A stretch of 64,000 nt of DNA from Faecalicatena contorta (GTDB lineage Bacteria > Bacillota > Clostridia > Lachnospirales > Lachnospiraceae): assembly GCF_021531895.1 (NCBI RefSeq), contig NZ_JAFBIX010000018.1:1-64000 (forward strand). Direction: 5' to 3'. The notes below the pieces were generated by a model, which searched no databases, was not told where the DNA came from, and worked only from the letters and a program-made list of their open reading frames with translations. The translations under genes and the position numbers were made by a program. Positions 31,978 to 41,616 of the stretch are shown here, in pieces (within the stretch, counting starts at the first letter, position 1; every line of letters begins with the position of its first letter).

Positions 31978-34218
31978 ATGAAAACAGATCATATTTTAAT
32001 AAAAGGGTTGAGACAGAACAATCTGAAAAATATATCACTGGAGATTCCGAAGAAAAAGATTGTAGTATTCACCGGTGTGTCTGGTTCCGGCAAATCCAGC
32101 ATCGTGTTCGACACGATTGCCGCAGAGAGCCAGCGGCAGATGAATGAGACATATACAGCATGGATCAGAGGCAGACTTCCCAAATATGAGAAACCGAATG
32201 TAGAATATATTGATAACCTGAATCCTTCTGTTGTGATCGACCAGAGCAGGCTGGGCGGAAACGCCCGGTCTACAGTGGGAACGATCAGTGACATGTATGC
32301 GTCACTGCGGCTTTTATTTTCCCGAATCGGAATGCCCAATATCGGCCCGGCATCGTACTTTTCTTTTAATAATCCGAACGGAATGTGCAAGACCTGTGCC
32401 GGTATCGGAAAGATCATGGAACTGGATATCCATAAGCTGATCAATGAAGAAAAGACCTATGATGAAGGCATCTTTCATCTGCCGGCTTTCGGACCGGGAA
32501 AATATTACTGGAAGTTGTATCGCAGACCAGATTTTTTTGATGTTAATAAGAAATGGAAAGAACTTACCGAGGAAGAGCAGAATATTCTATTATACGGCAG
32601 CCGTACAAAAGATGGAGAACGAATCGATAAAAAGCTGGAAGGTGTCTACAATCAATTTAAACGATTGTGTCTGATGAAGGGACCTGAAGAACAGAATGAC
32701 TATACCCTGAGAAAGATTAATCAATTCATGGATGAGATCGTATGTCCAGACTGTAAAGGAGCCAGATTGAATCCAGAGGCATTGTCCTGTCGTATTAACG
32801 GATATAATATTGCTGATATGTGTGAGATGGAGTTTTCACAGCTTTATGAGGAATTAAAGAAGATTACAGATCCAAGAGCAGAATCCATTGTAAGATCACT
32901 TACAGATGCCCTGGGGCGTATGATCGACATAGGGTTGCCATATCTTAGTATGAACCGGGAATCTTCTACCTTATCCGGTGGGGAGGCGCAGCGGTTAAAA
33001 CTGGTTCGTTATATGGGAAGCTCACTGACCGGCATGATCTATATCTTTGACGAGCCAAGTACGGGGATGCATCCGCGGGATGTGCATCGTATGATCCGGC
33101 TGCTTAAGAGCCTCAGAGATAAGGAAAATACAGTTCTTGTGGTAGAACATGATAAGGATATCATCCGTATTGCAGATGAGGTGATTGATGTCGGGCCTCT
33201 TGCAGGAAAAGCAGGAGGACAGATCTTATTCCAGGGAAGCTATGAAGCATTGCTTTTATCTGGAATATTAACAGGAGATGCTATGAAAGAGAAGATTCCT
33301 GTGAAGATCAATCCAAAGGAACCAACCGGATGGCTGCCAATACGTGACGCGTCTGTTCACAATCTGAAGCATGTGGATGTGGATATTCCGCTTGGAGTAC
33401 TCACGGTCGTGACCGGGGTCGCGGGTTCTGGCAAATCCTCACTGATCCGGGATGTTTTTGCAAAGCGATATAAAGAACAGGTGGTATTAGTTGATCAAAG
33501 TGCAATTACTGCGACCGGCAGGTCTACCGCCTGTACTTATCTTGGTTTTTTTGATGAGATCCGCAGAGTATTTGCAAAAGCCTGCCAGAAGGATGTGGGG
33601 CTGTTCTCATTCAACAGTAAAGGAGCGTGTCCTGCATGCAAAGGAAGAGGAACAATCACTACAGAGCTTGTATTCATGGATCCGGTAACGACAGTCTGCG
33701 AAAGCTGTGGGGGAAAGCGCTATAGTGATGAGGCGCTGAATTGCAGGTATAAAGAGAAAAATATCGTAGAAGTGCTGGATATGAGTGTGGAGGATGCAGC
33801 AGAATTTTTTGCAGATCATGTGAAGATCCGTAAACAGCTGGAAGCACTTTTAGAAGTAGGGCTTCCTTATCTGTCGCTTGGGCAGCCATTGTCAACGTTA
33901 AGCGGAGGAGAACGCCAGAGAGTGAAACTGGCAAAGGAACTGCGCGGTAAGGGAAATGTCTATGTGCTGGATGAACCGACGACTGGACTTCATGCCTCAG
34001 ATATTCAGAAACTTATGGCATTATTTGATTGCATGATCCGGCGTGGCAATACCGTGATTGTCATTGAGCACAATACGGATGTCATGAAGATGGCAGACTA
34101 TATCATTGATATCGGGCCGGATGGAGGAACACTGGGAGGTGAAGTCGTTTTTACAGGGACACCTGCTCGGATGATGGAAGAGGGACAGACGATTACTGCG
34201 AGATATATACGAGATTGA
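31978..34218 (+). CDS. UvrA-like ABC ATPase (short, DrrC-type)
   Basis: 746 aa against about 940 for true UvrA. Two ABC modules: first Walker A GVSGSGKSS and signature LSGGEAQRLKL; second GVAGSGKSS and LSGGERQRVKL with VLDEPTTGLH. Zinc knuckles CKTCAGIGK, CPDCKGARL and CPACKGRGT/CESCGGKRY are kept. The UvrB-binding insertion between the first Walker A and the first zinc region is reduced. Such proteins (UvrA2/DrrC) are tied to resistance to DNA-binding drugs. It starts 1 nt after the GyrI-like gene, both under the MerR-type promoter, suggesting drug-induced expression. Confidence 0.9.
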   Translation: MKTDHILIKGLRQNNLKNISLEIPKKKIVVFTGVSGSGKSSIVFDTIAAESQRQMNETYTAWIRGRLPKYEKPNVEYIDNLNPSVVIDQSRLGGNARSTVGTISDMYASLRLLFSRIGMPNIGPASYFSFNNPNGMCKTCAGIGKIMELDIHKLINEEKTYDEGIFHLPAFGPGKYYWKLYRRPDFFDVNKKWKELTEEEQNILLYGSRTKDGERIDKKLEGVYNQFKRLCLMKGPEEQNDYTLRKINQFMDEIVCPDCKGARLNPEALSCRINGYNIADMCEMEFSQLYEELKKITDPRAESIVRSLTDALGRMIDIGLPYLSMNRESSTLSGGEAQRLKLVRYMGSSLTGMIYIFDEPSTGMHPRDVHRMIRLLKSLRDKENTVLVVEHDKDIIRIADEVIDVGPLAGKAGGQILFQGSYEALLLSGILTGDAMKEKIPVKINPKEPTGWLPIRDASVHNLKHVDVDIPLGVLTVVTGVAGSGKSSLIRDVFAKRYKEQVVLVDQSAITATGRSTACTYLGFFDEIRRVFAKACQKDVGLFSFNSKGACPACKGRGTITTELVFMDPVTTVCESCGGKRYSDEALNCRYKEKNIVEVLDMSVEDAAEFFADHVKIRKQLEALLEVGLPYLSLGQPLSTLSGGERQRVKLAKELRGKGNVYVLDEPTTGLHASDIQKLMALFDCMIRRGNTVIVIEHNTDVMKMADYIIDIGPDGGTLGGEVVFTGTPARMMEEGQTITARYIRD

Positions 34219-34269
34219 CAAATCCAGTTTTCCTGTGTATACTAAGAACCGACAGATAGTCGGTTCTTA
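34215..34269 (+). promoter_or_regulatory. Consensus promoter with TetR operator
   Basis: TTGACA (34215-34220), 17 bp, TATACT (34238-34243). A perfect 11-bp inverted repeat, TAAGAACCGAC and GTCGGTTCTTA with 5-nt spacer (34243-34269), covers the start point. The core GACAGATAGTCGGT recurs before the MFS gene. Confidence 0.8.
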
Positions 34270-34292
34270 GGCTGTAGGAGAGAAGAAGTCAT

Positions 34293-34919
34293 ATGCGGAT
34301 AGTGAAGGAAGCAGAGGAAAGAAAAGAAGAGATTCTGGACGCAGCTGAAAAGCTGTTTGGTACCAAAGGATTTGACCATACCAGTACGAATGATATTCTG
34401 GAGGCAGTGGGCATTGCCAGAGGTACGCTTTATTATCATTTTAAATCAAAAGAAGAGATCCTGGACGGTGTCATTGAGCGGATATCCAATCGTCTGATGT
34501 CAGATGCGGGAAAGGTGATCCGAGACACAGAGCTGCCTGTTTTGGAACGGCTGACGAAGGCGATATTGGCATTGAATGTGGAATCGGAGATTGGTCATGA
34601 AGTAATGGAACAGGTGCATCGTCCGCAGAATGCACTTATGCATCAGAAGATGCAGCAGCAGCTTCTGGACGGGATTACCCCTTTGTTTACTGAACTGGTT
34701 GAAGAGGGTGTGCGTCAGGGAATCTGTCATACAGATTATCCCGGAGAGGTCGTAGAGATGACCCTGATTTACGCCAATACCGCATTTGATGAGCTTAACA
34801 TGGAAGGCTTAAGTCAGGAGAAAAGAGAGCAGAAGATTGATGGTTTTATATATAATATGGAACGCCTGATGGGAATGGAAGAAGGAAGCCTTCAAGATAC
34901 CATAAGGAAAGTTTTTTAG
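34293..34919 (+). CDS. TetR-family regulator of a multidrug export cluster
   Basis: 208 aa. N-terminal HTH: EERKEEILDAAEKLFGTKGFDHTSTNDILEAVGIARGTLYYHFKSKEEILDGVI. The C-terminal domain (PVLERLTKAILALN onward) is of the TetR/AcrR drug-sensing type. Its own promoter carries a perfect inverted repeat, and a closely related motif stands before the MFS gene 45 nt downstream of its end, so it likely represses itself and the exporter genes 35009-39253. Confidence 0.92.
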   Translation: MRIVKEAEERKEEILDAAEKLFGTKGFDHTSTNDILEAVGIARGTLYYHFKSKEEILDGVIERISNRLMSDAGKVIRDTELPVLERLTKAILALNVESEIGHEVMEQVHRPQNALMHQKMQQQLLDGITPLFTELVEEGVRQGICHTDYPGEVVEMTLIYANTAFDELNMEGLSQEKREQKIDGFIYNMERLMGMEEGSLQDTIRKVF

Positions 34920-34963
34920 GAGAGCATATTATGTGAGTTCTCCTTCTTTTTTAAATCTATATA

Positions 34964-34981
34964 GACAGACTGTCGGTCTGT
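34964..34981 (+). promoter_or_regulatory. Second TetR operator, before the MFS gene
   Basis: GACAGACTGTCGGT (34964-34977) matches GACAGATAGTCGGT at 34251-34264 in 12 of 14 positions; ACAGAC and GTCTGT arms make a 6-bp dyad. Confidence 0.65.
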
Positions 34982-35008
34982 AAAGGGAAATAAAGAAAGG
35001 AATTTCAA

Positions 35009-36289
35009 ATGGAAAAGAAAAGTAATTTTAAGCGATTCTTATTATTGTGGGCAGGAGAATTGGTGTCATCTATCGGGGGAGGGCTTACCAGTTTCGGCCT
35101 GGGAGTCTATGTATTTCAACAGACGAAAAGTGCAGCGTCGATGGCGATTGTTACCTTGCATGCCTTTCTGCCGACATTGATTTTAAGTGTACCTGCCGGT
35201 GTGCTGGCGGACCGGTACGATAGGAGACTTCTTATGATGATAGGTGACGGATGTTCTGCGTTTGGAATTTTGTATATCTTCTTCTGCATACAAAGAGGCG
35301 GAGCAAGTCTTACGGAAATCTGTATCGGAGTAGCAATAAGTTCAATCTTTTCATCACTTTTGGAACCTTCTTACAGGGCAACAATCACAGATCTTCTGGA
35401 TGCCGGAGAATATTCCAGAGCCAGCGGACTTGTAGGGCTTGCCGGGAGTGCACGATACCTCATCTTCCCAATTCTTGCCGGTGCACTTCTGGCAGTATCG
35501 GACATTCGGATTTTATTAATGATTGATATCTGTACGTTCTTTTTGACGGTGATTTGTACTGGAGTGGTACGCAGGGCAATCGAAAGAACAGTTATAGAGA
35601 ATCGGGCTCCGTTTTTTGAGGAGCTTAAAATAGGATGGAAAGCAGTTGCAGAGAAAAGAGGTGTTCTGATCTTGATTTTTGTGGCTTCTGTCATGACTTG
35701 TTTTATGGGTGCTTTTCAGATTCTGGCAGAACCCTTAATTCTGGATTTTGCAGACAGTGCAACATTAGGAGTTGGAGAGACTGTCTGTGCCAGCGGTATG
35801 CTGGTTTCCAGTCTGTTTCTGGGAATATGTGGAATAAGAAAAGGATATGTCAAAGTATTGTCCGCTTCTCTGGTAATTGCAGGGATTTCAATGGTAATTT
35901 TTGGAATAAAAGAAAATATCTATCTGATCTGTGGGTCAGGATTCTTGTTTTTCGCTATGCTTCCATTCGCCAATAATTGTCTGGATTATCTTGTGCGCAC
36001 GAATATCGAAGATGAGCTGCAAGGAAGAGCCTGGGGCCTGATCGGATTCCTTTCACAGATCGGATATGTAGTCGCTTATGGAATCGCCGGGATCCTTGCG
36101 GATGGAATTGGAGAGCAGATGAACATTGGTGTAGGACGAGGAGCCGCAGCCGTTATCATGATATCGGGGGTGATGCTTAGTATTCTGGCATTAGCCATAT
36201 ATCCGGTCAGGGATGTACGTCTGCTGGAAGATGCCGGTATGCAGGCAGAAGGAGGAATGTGTTATGAGAAAAAGAATGATATGGAATGA
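35009..36289 (+). CDS. MFS efflux transporter (MefA-like)
   Basis: 426 aa, twelve membrane helices. The first loop has the MFS motif PAGVLADRYDRRLLMM, and the protein opens FLLLWAGELVSSIGGGLTSFGLGVYVFQQTKSA, the pattern of Mef-type macrolide pumps and relatives. GAAAGGAA precedes the start. It overlaps the following permease pseudogene by 26 nt. Substrate likely a drug or toxic metabolite; the TetR site upstream supports induction. Confidence 0.9.
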   Translation: MEKKSNFKRFLLLWAGELVSSIGGGLTSFGLGVYVFQQTKSAASMAIVTLHAFLPTLILSVPAGVLADRYDRRLLMMIGDGCSAFGILYIFFCIQRGGASLTEICIGVAISSIFSSLLEPSYRATITDLLDAGEYSRASGLVGLAGSARYLIFPILAGALLAVSDIRILLMIDICTFFLTVICTGVVRRAIERTVIENRAPFFEELKIGWKAVAEKRGVLILIFVASVMTCFMGAFQILAEPLILDFADSATLGVGETVCASGMLVSSLFLGICGIRKGYVKVLSASLVIAGISMVIFGIKENIYLICGSGFLFFAMLPFANNCLDYLVRTNIEDELQGRAWGLIGFLSQIGYVVAYGIAGILADGIGEQMNIGVGRGAAAVIMISGVMLSILALAIYPVRDVRLLEDAGMQAEGGMCYEKKNDME

Positions 36290-38512
36290 TATTATGGGAA
36301 ATCGATTACTTTCTGTTACGACATGGGTCTTTATGGCTGCCAGTGCGTTCTTGTTCGGACTAACCTGCTTTTTATCTGTCACCCTGCTGGGTTCTGTAAA
36401 TACACTCATGGAAGAGGCGCAGACACCGGATTTTCTTCAGATGCATACAGGAGAGATTTCGGAAGAAGAGCTGATCCGGTTTGCAGAAACGAATCCGGAT
36501 GTCCATGCGTTTCAGGTGTTACGCTTTCTAAATCTGGAAAACGGAACTATTTTTTTAAACGGCCAGTCTTTGAGTGACAGTACACAGGATAATGGTGTAT
36601 GTGTACAGAGCGAAAAGTTTGATTTTCTGCTGGATCTTGAGAACCAGGTGATGGAAGCCTCTGACGGCGAGATCTATGTTCCGGTCTGTTATCGCCAAGA
36701 ATATAATCTTCACACGGGTGACAGAGTGGAGATTGGAGATACTTCTTTTGAGATTGTAGGTTTTCTCAGAGATTCACAGATGAATTCTAAGATGGCATCT
36801 TCGAAACGTTTTCTTGTGAGTGAAGTGGATTATATGCGATTACAGAAAAAGGAAGTGAAGAATATCTGATTGAATTTCTTTTGGAAGATGGAGCAGATGT
36901 GGGAGTCTTTGCAACAGAATATACGGATGCAGGATTACCGGCAAACGGTCCGGCAATTACAAGACCTTTGATCCTTATGATGAATGCACTTTCGGATGGA
37001 CTGATGATTCTGGTCATACTTCTTGCCAGTGTTGTGCTAGTCTTGATTGCTGTTCTTTGTATTCGTTTTACACTGCTTACACAGTTGGAGAAAGACCGAA
37101 AAGAGATTGGAATGTTGAAGGCAATTGGAATTTCGAAAAGAGATATCCGACGGATTTATTTTATAAAATTTCTTGGCTTATCAGGACTGGGAGCTGTGAC
37201 GGGGCTGGCTTTTGCAGCTCTGACAGAAAAGGTGGTATCGTCTCATATGCAAGAGTTATACGGGCCATCCCAACATACAGTTATTCCACTTTTGGTTGCT
37301 TCTACAGGGATACTATTGACAGAAGGAATCATTCTCTTTTCAATCAGAAGAACTTTAAAACATATAGAAAGATTATCTGCTGTGGAAGCTTTGATCGGAC
37401 AGCAGGAAAGGCGAAAGATCGGACAAAATCTGATCGTAGTACTGGTGATTGGATTAGGAGTATTTCTGATGATATTGCCTCAGAATCTGCTAAGTACCAT
37501 TTCTTCTTCTGCTTTTGTAACTTATATGGGAATCGGAGATGCAGATATCCGTATGGATATACGACAGACAGACGATATTGCCGGAAAAACAGAGCAAATA
37601 GAGAGAATCTTATCTGAAGATGAGAGGGTGAAACGATTTGTCACTCTAAAGACAAGCTCTTACCGGATCACTTTGCCAGATGGATCTTCCGAGAGTCTGA
37701 ATGTGGAACAGGGAGATCATACGATATTCCCGGTGACTTATGCAGAAGGGGCAGCACCACGGAAAAAAGGGGAGATTGCATTATCTTATCTTTGCGCAGA
37801 GGAATTGGGAATGTCTGTAGGAGACATGCTTGCTTTGTCTGTGGAAGATGATAAATGGGAATATCGGATCTGTGGCATCTATTCGGATATCACCAATGGG
37901 GGAAAGACAGCGAAGGTGGCCGTTCTTCCAAAAGAGGGAGAACTGATGTGGGGCATCTGTTATGTGTCATTGGAAGATCAAGTAGAGAAGGAATCCTGGA
38001 TCCTGGAATATACGGATATTGCATCGGCTCAGGGTATTAGTGCACAGACCGTGGATATCCAGGAATAAGTGGAAGATACTTATGGACAGACGATCCGGGA
38101 AGTGCGCATGGCAGCAAGGGTGGCAATACTGATGGCAATTCTTGTGATTGTTGTGGTGGTAATATTATTTACCCGACTTTTCATAGCAAGAGACCGCTAT
38201 GATATTTCTTTACAAAAAGCGATTGGAATTGCTGCCAGGGTAATCCGAACATCTTATGTCATTCATTATATACCGGTGGTGTTCATTGGAATTGTGGCAG
38301 GGGTTCTGTTCGGGAATCTGCTGGGTGAATATGTGGCCGGCATATTGTTAAAGTCTCTGGGAGCGACAGGATTTCATTTTCAGATTGACCCTTGGATTGT
38401 CTGTGGATGCATTCCTGGCTTTACAGTGGCTGCAGTTCTGTGTGCGATCTTAATTGGATTGTCAGAGGTGAAATATATCAAGGCTTATGAGTGTTGTGTT
38501 GGAAAGGAGTAG
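36264..38512 (+). pseudogene. FtsX-family ABC permease broken by a frameshift and a stop
   Basis: The ATG at 36264 has GGAGG in place. The first segment, MRKRMIWNDIMGNRLLSVTT to RLQKK, leaves frame at the A5 run 36846-36850; the coding sense continues one frame over as GSEEYLIEFLLEDGADVGVF. Then an in-frame TAA at 38066-38068 separates TVDIQE from VEDTYGQTIREVRMAARVAI. Joined, the parts make a 749-codon permease with two FtsX domains of the MacB/BceB-like kind. The ATPase at 38519 is intact, so the exporter lost its membrane part recently. Confidence 0.85.
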
Positions 38513-38518
38513 AGAATC

Positions 38519-39253
38519 ATGCCAGAAATATTAACTGTAAAGGGCTTATGCAAAAATGGAATTCTAAAGGATGTAGATTTTACGATAAAAGATGGAGAAA
38601 TGGTAGCAATCATGGGGCCATCAGGATCTGGAAAATCAACCTTGCTTTATCAGATATCCGGGATGGACAGCTTTGATAGTGGGGAAGTGTGGCTTGACGG
38701 AACACAGATAGGCTTGCTATCTGAGGATGAAAGGGCACAACTTCGCCTGGAGAAAATGGGTTTTGTCTTTCAGCAGATGAATATGTTAAAGAATCTGAAT
38801 CTGATCGATAATATCATGCTGCCGGCAACTCGTCTCCGGAGAGGAAAACACTCTGAAAAGGAAGCAGAGAAGAGAGCAAAACTGCTGCTGGAAAAAATGG
38901 GAATCTGTGAGCTTGCAGACCGCAGGATCCATGAGGTATCCGGCGGACAGCTTCAGAGAGCATGTATCTGTCGAAGCCTCATGAATCAACCGAAGATCTT
39001 GTATGCAGACGAACCTACAGGGGCATTGAATCAGAGTGCAAGTCAGGAGGTTATGGGAGAGTTCTGTAGACTGAACCGGGAAGGTATGACGATTCTTATA
39101 GTGACCCATGACAGCAAGGTTGCAGCAAGGTGCGGCAGGATTCTCTATCTGTTGGACGGAAGAATCCAGGGGGAACTGGTACTTGCAGAGATGCTTTATG
39201 GGAAGGAAAGAGAAGACAGAGTTGGAACATGGCTTGCCGGTATGGGGTGGTAG
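38519..39253 (+). CDS. ABC transporter ATPase (LolD/MacB type)
   Basis: 244 aa. Walker A GPSGSGKST, Q-loop FVFQQMNML, signature VSGGQLQRACICRSL, Walker B ILYADEPTGALN and VTHD are all present. GGAAAGGAG lies upstream, 6 nt after the permease frame ends. The family pairs with FtsX-like permeases to move peptides, macrolides or lipoproteins. Its partner permease is a pseudogene, so it is probably idle or serves another system. Confidence 0.9.
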   Translation: MPEILTVKGLCKNGILKDVDFTIKDGEMVAIMGPSGSGKSTLLYQISGMDSFDSGEVWLDGTQIGLLSEDERAQLRLEKMGFVFQQMNMLKNLNLIDNIMLPATRLRRGKHSEKEAEKRAKLLLEKMGICELADRRIHEVSGGQLQRACICRSLMNQPKILYADEPTGALNQSASQEVMGEFCRLNREGMTILIVTHDSKVAARCGRILYLLDGRIQGELVLAEMLYGKEREDRVGTWLAGMGW

Positions 39254-39328
39254 TCTTCGCTTCCTTCTATACATTTTCAATAAATGATTGAAGTTGATGA
39301 ATCCTGTATGATCAAGCAGGAATAGGGA

Positions 39329-40243
39329 CTATCCCGCCTTTCTATATTTTGCAGGAGTAATCCCGACACGCTTCTTGAAGAACCGGTTAAAGTAATATTC
39401 ATCTGAGAAGCCGGTTAATTCTGCAATTTCACTCAGCGACAAAGTTGTTGTCAGAAGCAGCTGCATTGCATGCTCCAGTCTGTGCTGATTCAGATAGGCG
39501 AATATGGTAGTTCCGGTCTGTTTCTTAAAGATGCGGTTCAGATAATCAAAATTAACAGAGAGAAGCTGTTCAATAGAGCTGCTGGTGATTTTGGTGTTGT
39601 AGGAAGAATGCAGATAATCCAGCAGTTCATTGATTTTGTCATACATAGAAGTGCTGATACTGGACTGTGAATGACCATATGCGTTGAACATCCATGTGCT
39701 GGAATACAGAGTCAGCATCTCCACAATGTGCCCGGAAGAAAGTGATTTGTAATACATATGACGAGTCTGTTCTTTTTGAATGGCAGATATCACCTGTTGT
39801 ACAATTCGAGAAAATACCTGCGAATTCTCTATATGCATGTATTTAGGGATCATAATGGACGTATCGTTATAGTGGGCTTCGGAGATTGAGGACTCATTGT
39901 AATTACGGTACAGTGATGTCTTGATGATGTTTTGCATATCCTCTTTTGGTGCATTTTCATGCTTTACGAAAGTTGACGGATTGAAATGTACGAAGTAATA
40001 AGTGCTTCCTGCGAATTTATATCCTGCATGTTTGCAGCCGGGTTCGAGAAGCAGAATATCTCCTTGCTTTAATGGATATTCAGTTCCATTTTCTTTTAGA
40101 TACATTTCCCCTGATGCAATAATATACAGAATATATTCTGAATTTGTTCGATGAAAATGCTTCCAGTTATCAGGTGTAACTGTTTGCCCAAGATAAGTAA
40201 CGTGTGGAAGAATATCGGTTTTTAAAGAAAAAAATGTATTCAT
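39329..40243 (-). CDS. AraC-family regulator
   Basis: 304 aa from ATG 40243, right after an AAGGGGGGGG ribosome site. N-terminal cupin (HRTNSEYILYIIASGEMYLKENGTEYPLKQGDILLLEPG) and C-terminal double HTH ending LSEIAELTGFSDEYYFNRFFKKRVGITPAKYRK. It is divergent from the LacI-GH36 unit and at the edge of the plant-oligosaccharide locus, which suggests sugar-responsive control of it. An eight-C run (40250-40257 on the plus strand) inside its ribosome site could vary in length. Confidence 0.9.
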   Translation of the reverse strand: MNTFFSLKTDILPHVTYLGQTVTPDNWKHFHRTNSEYILYIIASGEMYLKENGTEYPLKQGDILLLEPGCKHAGYKFAGSTYYFVHFNPSTFVKHENAPKEDMQNIIKTSLYRNYNESSISEAHYNDTSIMIPKYMHIENSQVFSRIVQQVISAIQKEQTRHMYYKSLSSGHIVEMLTLYSSTWMFNAYGHSQSSISTSMYDKINELLDYLHSSYNTKITSSSIEQLLSVNFDYLNRIFKKQTGTTIFAYLNQHRLEHAMQLLLTTTLSLSEIAELTGFSDEYYFNRFFKKRVGITPAKYRKAG

Positions 40244-40512
40244 GTCTTTCCCCCCCCTTATATTGTTTATAACATATTGTGGGAGAACTCTCAAGTTTAA
40301 AGTCGCTATTGTACAAAAATATATCACCATATTACATTTGCGCTCAGATGCCGTGAGAGTATACTGAACTTGTCAGATGCCAAAGCAGTTTTCTGCAGTG
40401 GTGCAGCAAACAGTAACTCTATCTAATAAAAAACGTCCCGTAACTCTTTGTATTTTGGTTTGCTGTACATGATGATATATTTCTCGACTGATGAAAATGT
40501 TTGCAAGAAATG

Positions 40513-40541
40513 TTTCCAAGAAGTATTTTTTGTACTATAAT
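40513..40541 (+). promoter_or_regulatory. Promoter of the LacI-GH36 unit
   Basis: TTTCCA (40513-40518), 17 bp, TATAAT (40536-40541). Confidence 0.6.
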
Positions 40542-40569
40542 TAATGTAGTTTTTTGTCGGGGAGAGAGA

Positions 40570-41616
40570 ATGATGATTACAATTAAGGAAATAGCAGAAG
40601 AAGCAGGTGTCAGTGCAACAACGGTCTCAAATGTGTTGCACGGCAGAACAAAAAAAGTTTCACCGGAAATGATCAAGAAGATTCAGGATCTTTTGGAGGA
40701 AAAAAATTATGTGCCAAGATTTGGCCTGAATGCTTTGACAAACCGAAAGTCTAAGATGATAGGAGTATTGATCAGTACTCCTGAATTCGTGGAGAGGTCA
40801 CCCTATGAAAGACCATTTTACGGAACTGTTATTGGTACACTGGAAAGTGCGTTCAGAGAGAAAGGCTATTATATTATGATATGCTCTTCGAAGAATATGC
40901 AAGAAGTTATGAGAATGATTCTTGGATGGAACGTTGATGGAGTGGTTTCCATATCCCTGCCCCCCAAATATTACCAGGAGATTAAAGAAATCACAGGAAA
41001 ACCGGTAGTATCAATTGATATGGATGTAGATACCCCTTACACAACAGGATGCTATAATATTACTTCTACAGATGAGGTATGCGGAGAAAAAGTTGTTGAA
41101 TACTTGTTAGAGAAAAATATCCGAAAGATTATTTATATCGCCAATGCGAAAAAAGGTGCAGATTACCGGCGCTATCAAGGTGCGTTGAAAGCATATAAAT
41201 CAGCTCTTGGTGAGACGGCAGAACTGGAAGAGGTAATGCTGGGAACGACTTGTGAAGAAAGGATTGCGACATACCAGGAATTAGAAAAGTATATTGGGCA
41301 TCATGCAGCACTTTTCTTTTCCACAGATTTTAATGCGGCAGAGGCAATGGGATATTTTAATAGAAAGAATATTCGGATTCCGGAAGATATTTCGATTGTC
41401 GGATGTGACGATGATGTGTTTGCAAGACTTAGTGTACCTAAACTAACCACTGTTAAAATTGACAGTGTAAGGAAAGCTGAGATCGCAGCAGAAGTCATGC
41501 TTTCATTGCTTGAGGGAAAGATAATTGAAGAAAAAGAAATTAAGGTTAATACCTGCCTGATAGAGAGAGACAGCGTTTTTATTAATGGAAAGGATAAGAT
41601 GAATGCAGAGAATTAA
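40570..41616 (+). CDS. LacI-family regulator of the alpha-galactoside locus
   Basis: 348 aa from ATG 40570 (40573 equally possible; GGGGAGAG precedes). HTH: ITIKEIAEEAGVSATTVSNVLHGRTKKVSPEMIKKIQDL, then the hinge and a periplasmic-binding-like domain (MIGVLIST, VVSIDMD, SIVGCDDDVFARLSVPKLTTVKID). Its end overlaps the GH36 gene by 14 nt. It should repress the operon and perhaps the downstream transporter promoter in the absence of sugar; the dyads near 43798-43868 are candidate sites. Confidence 0.92.
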   Translation: MMITIKEIAEEAGVSATTVSNVLHGRTKKVSPEMIKKIQDLLEEKNYVPRFGLNALTNRKSKMIGVLISTPEFVERSPYERPFYGTVIGTLESAFREKGYYIMICSSKNMQEVMRMILGWNVDGVVSISLPPKYYQEIKEITGKPVVSIDMDVDTPYTTGCYNITSTDEVCGEKVVEYLLEKNIRKIIYIANAKKGADYRRYQGALKAYKSALGETAELEEVMLGTTCEERIATYQELEKYIGHHAALFFSTDFNAAEAMGYFNRKNIRIPEDISIVGCDDDVFARLSVPKLTTVKIDSVRKAEIAAEVMLSLLEGKIIEEKEIKVNTCLIERDSVFINGKDKMNAEN

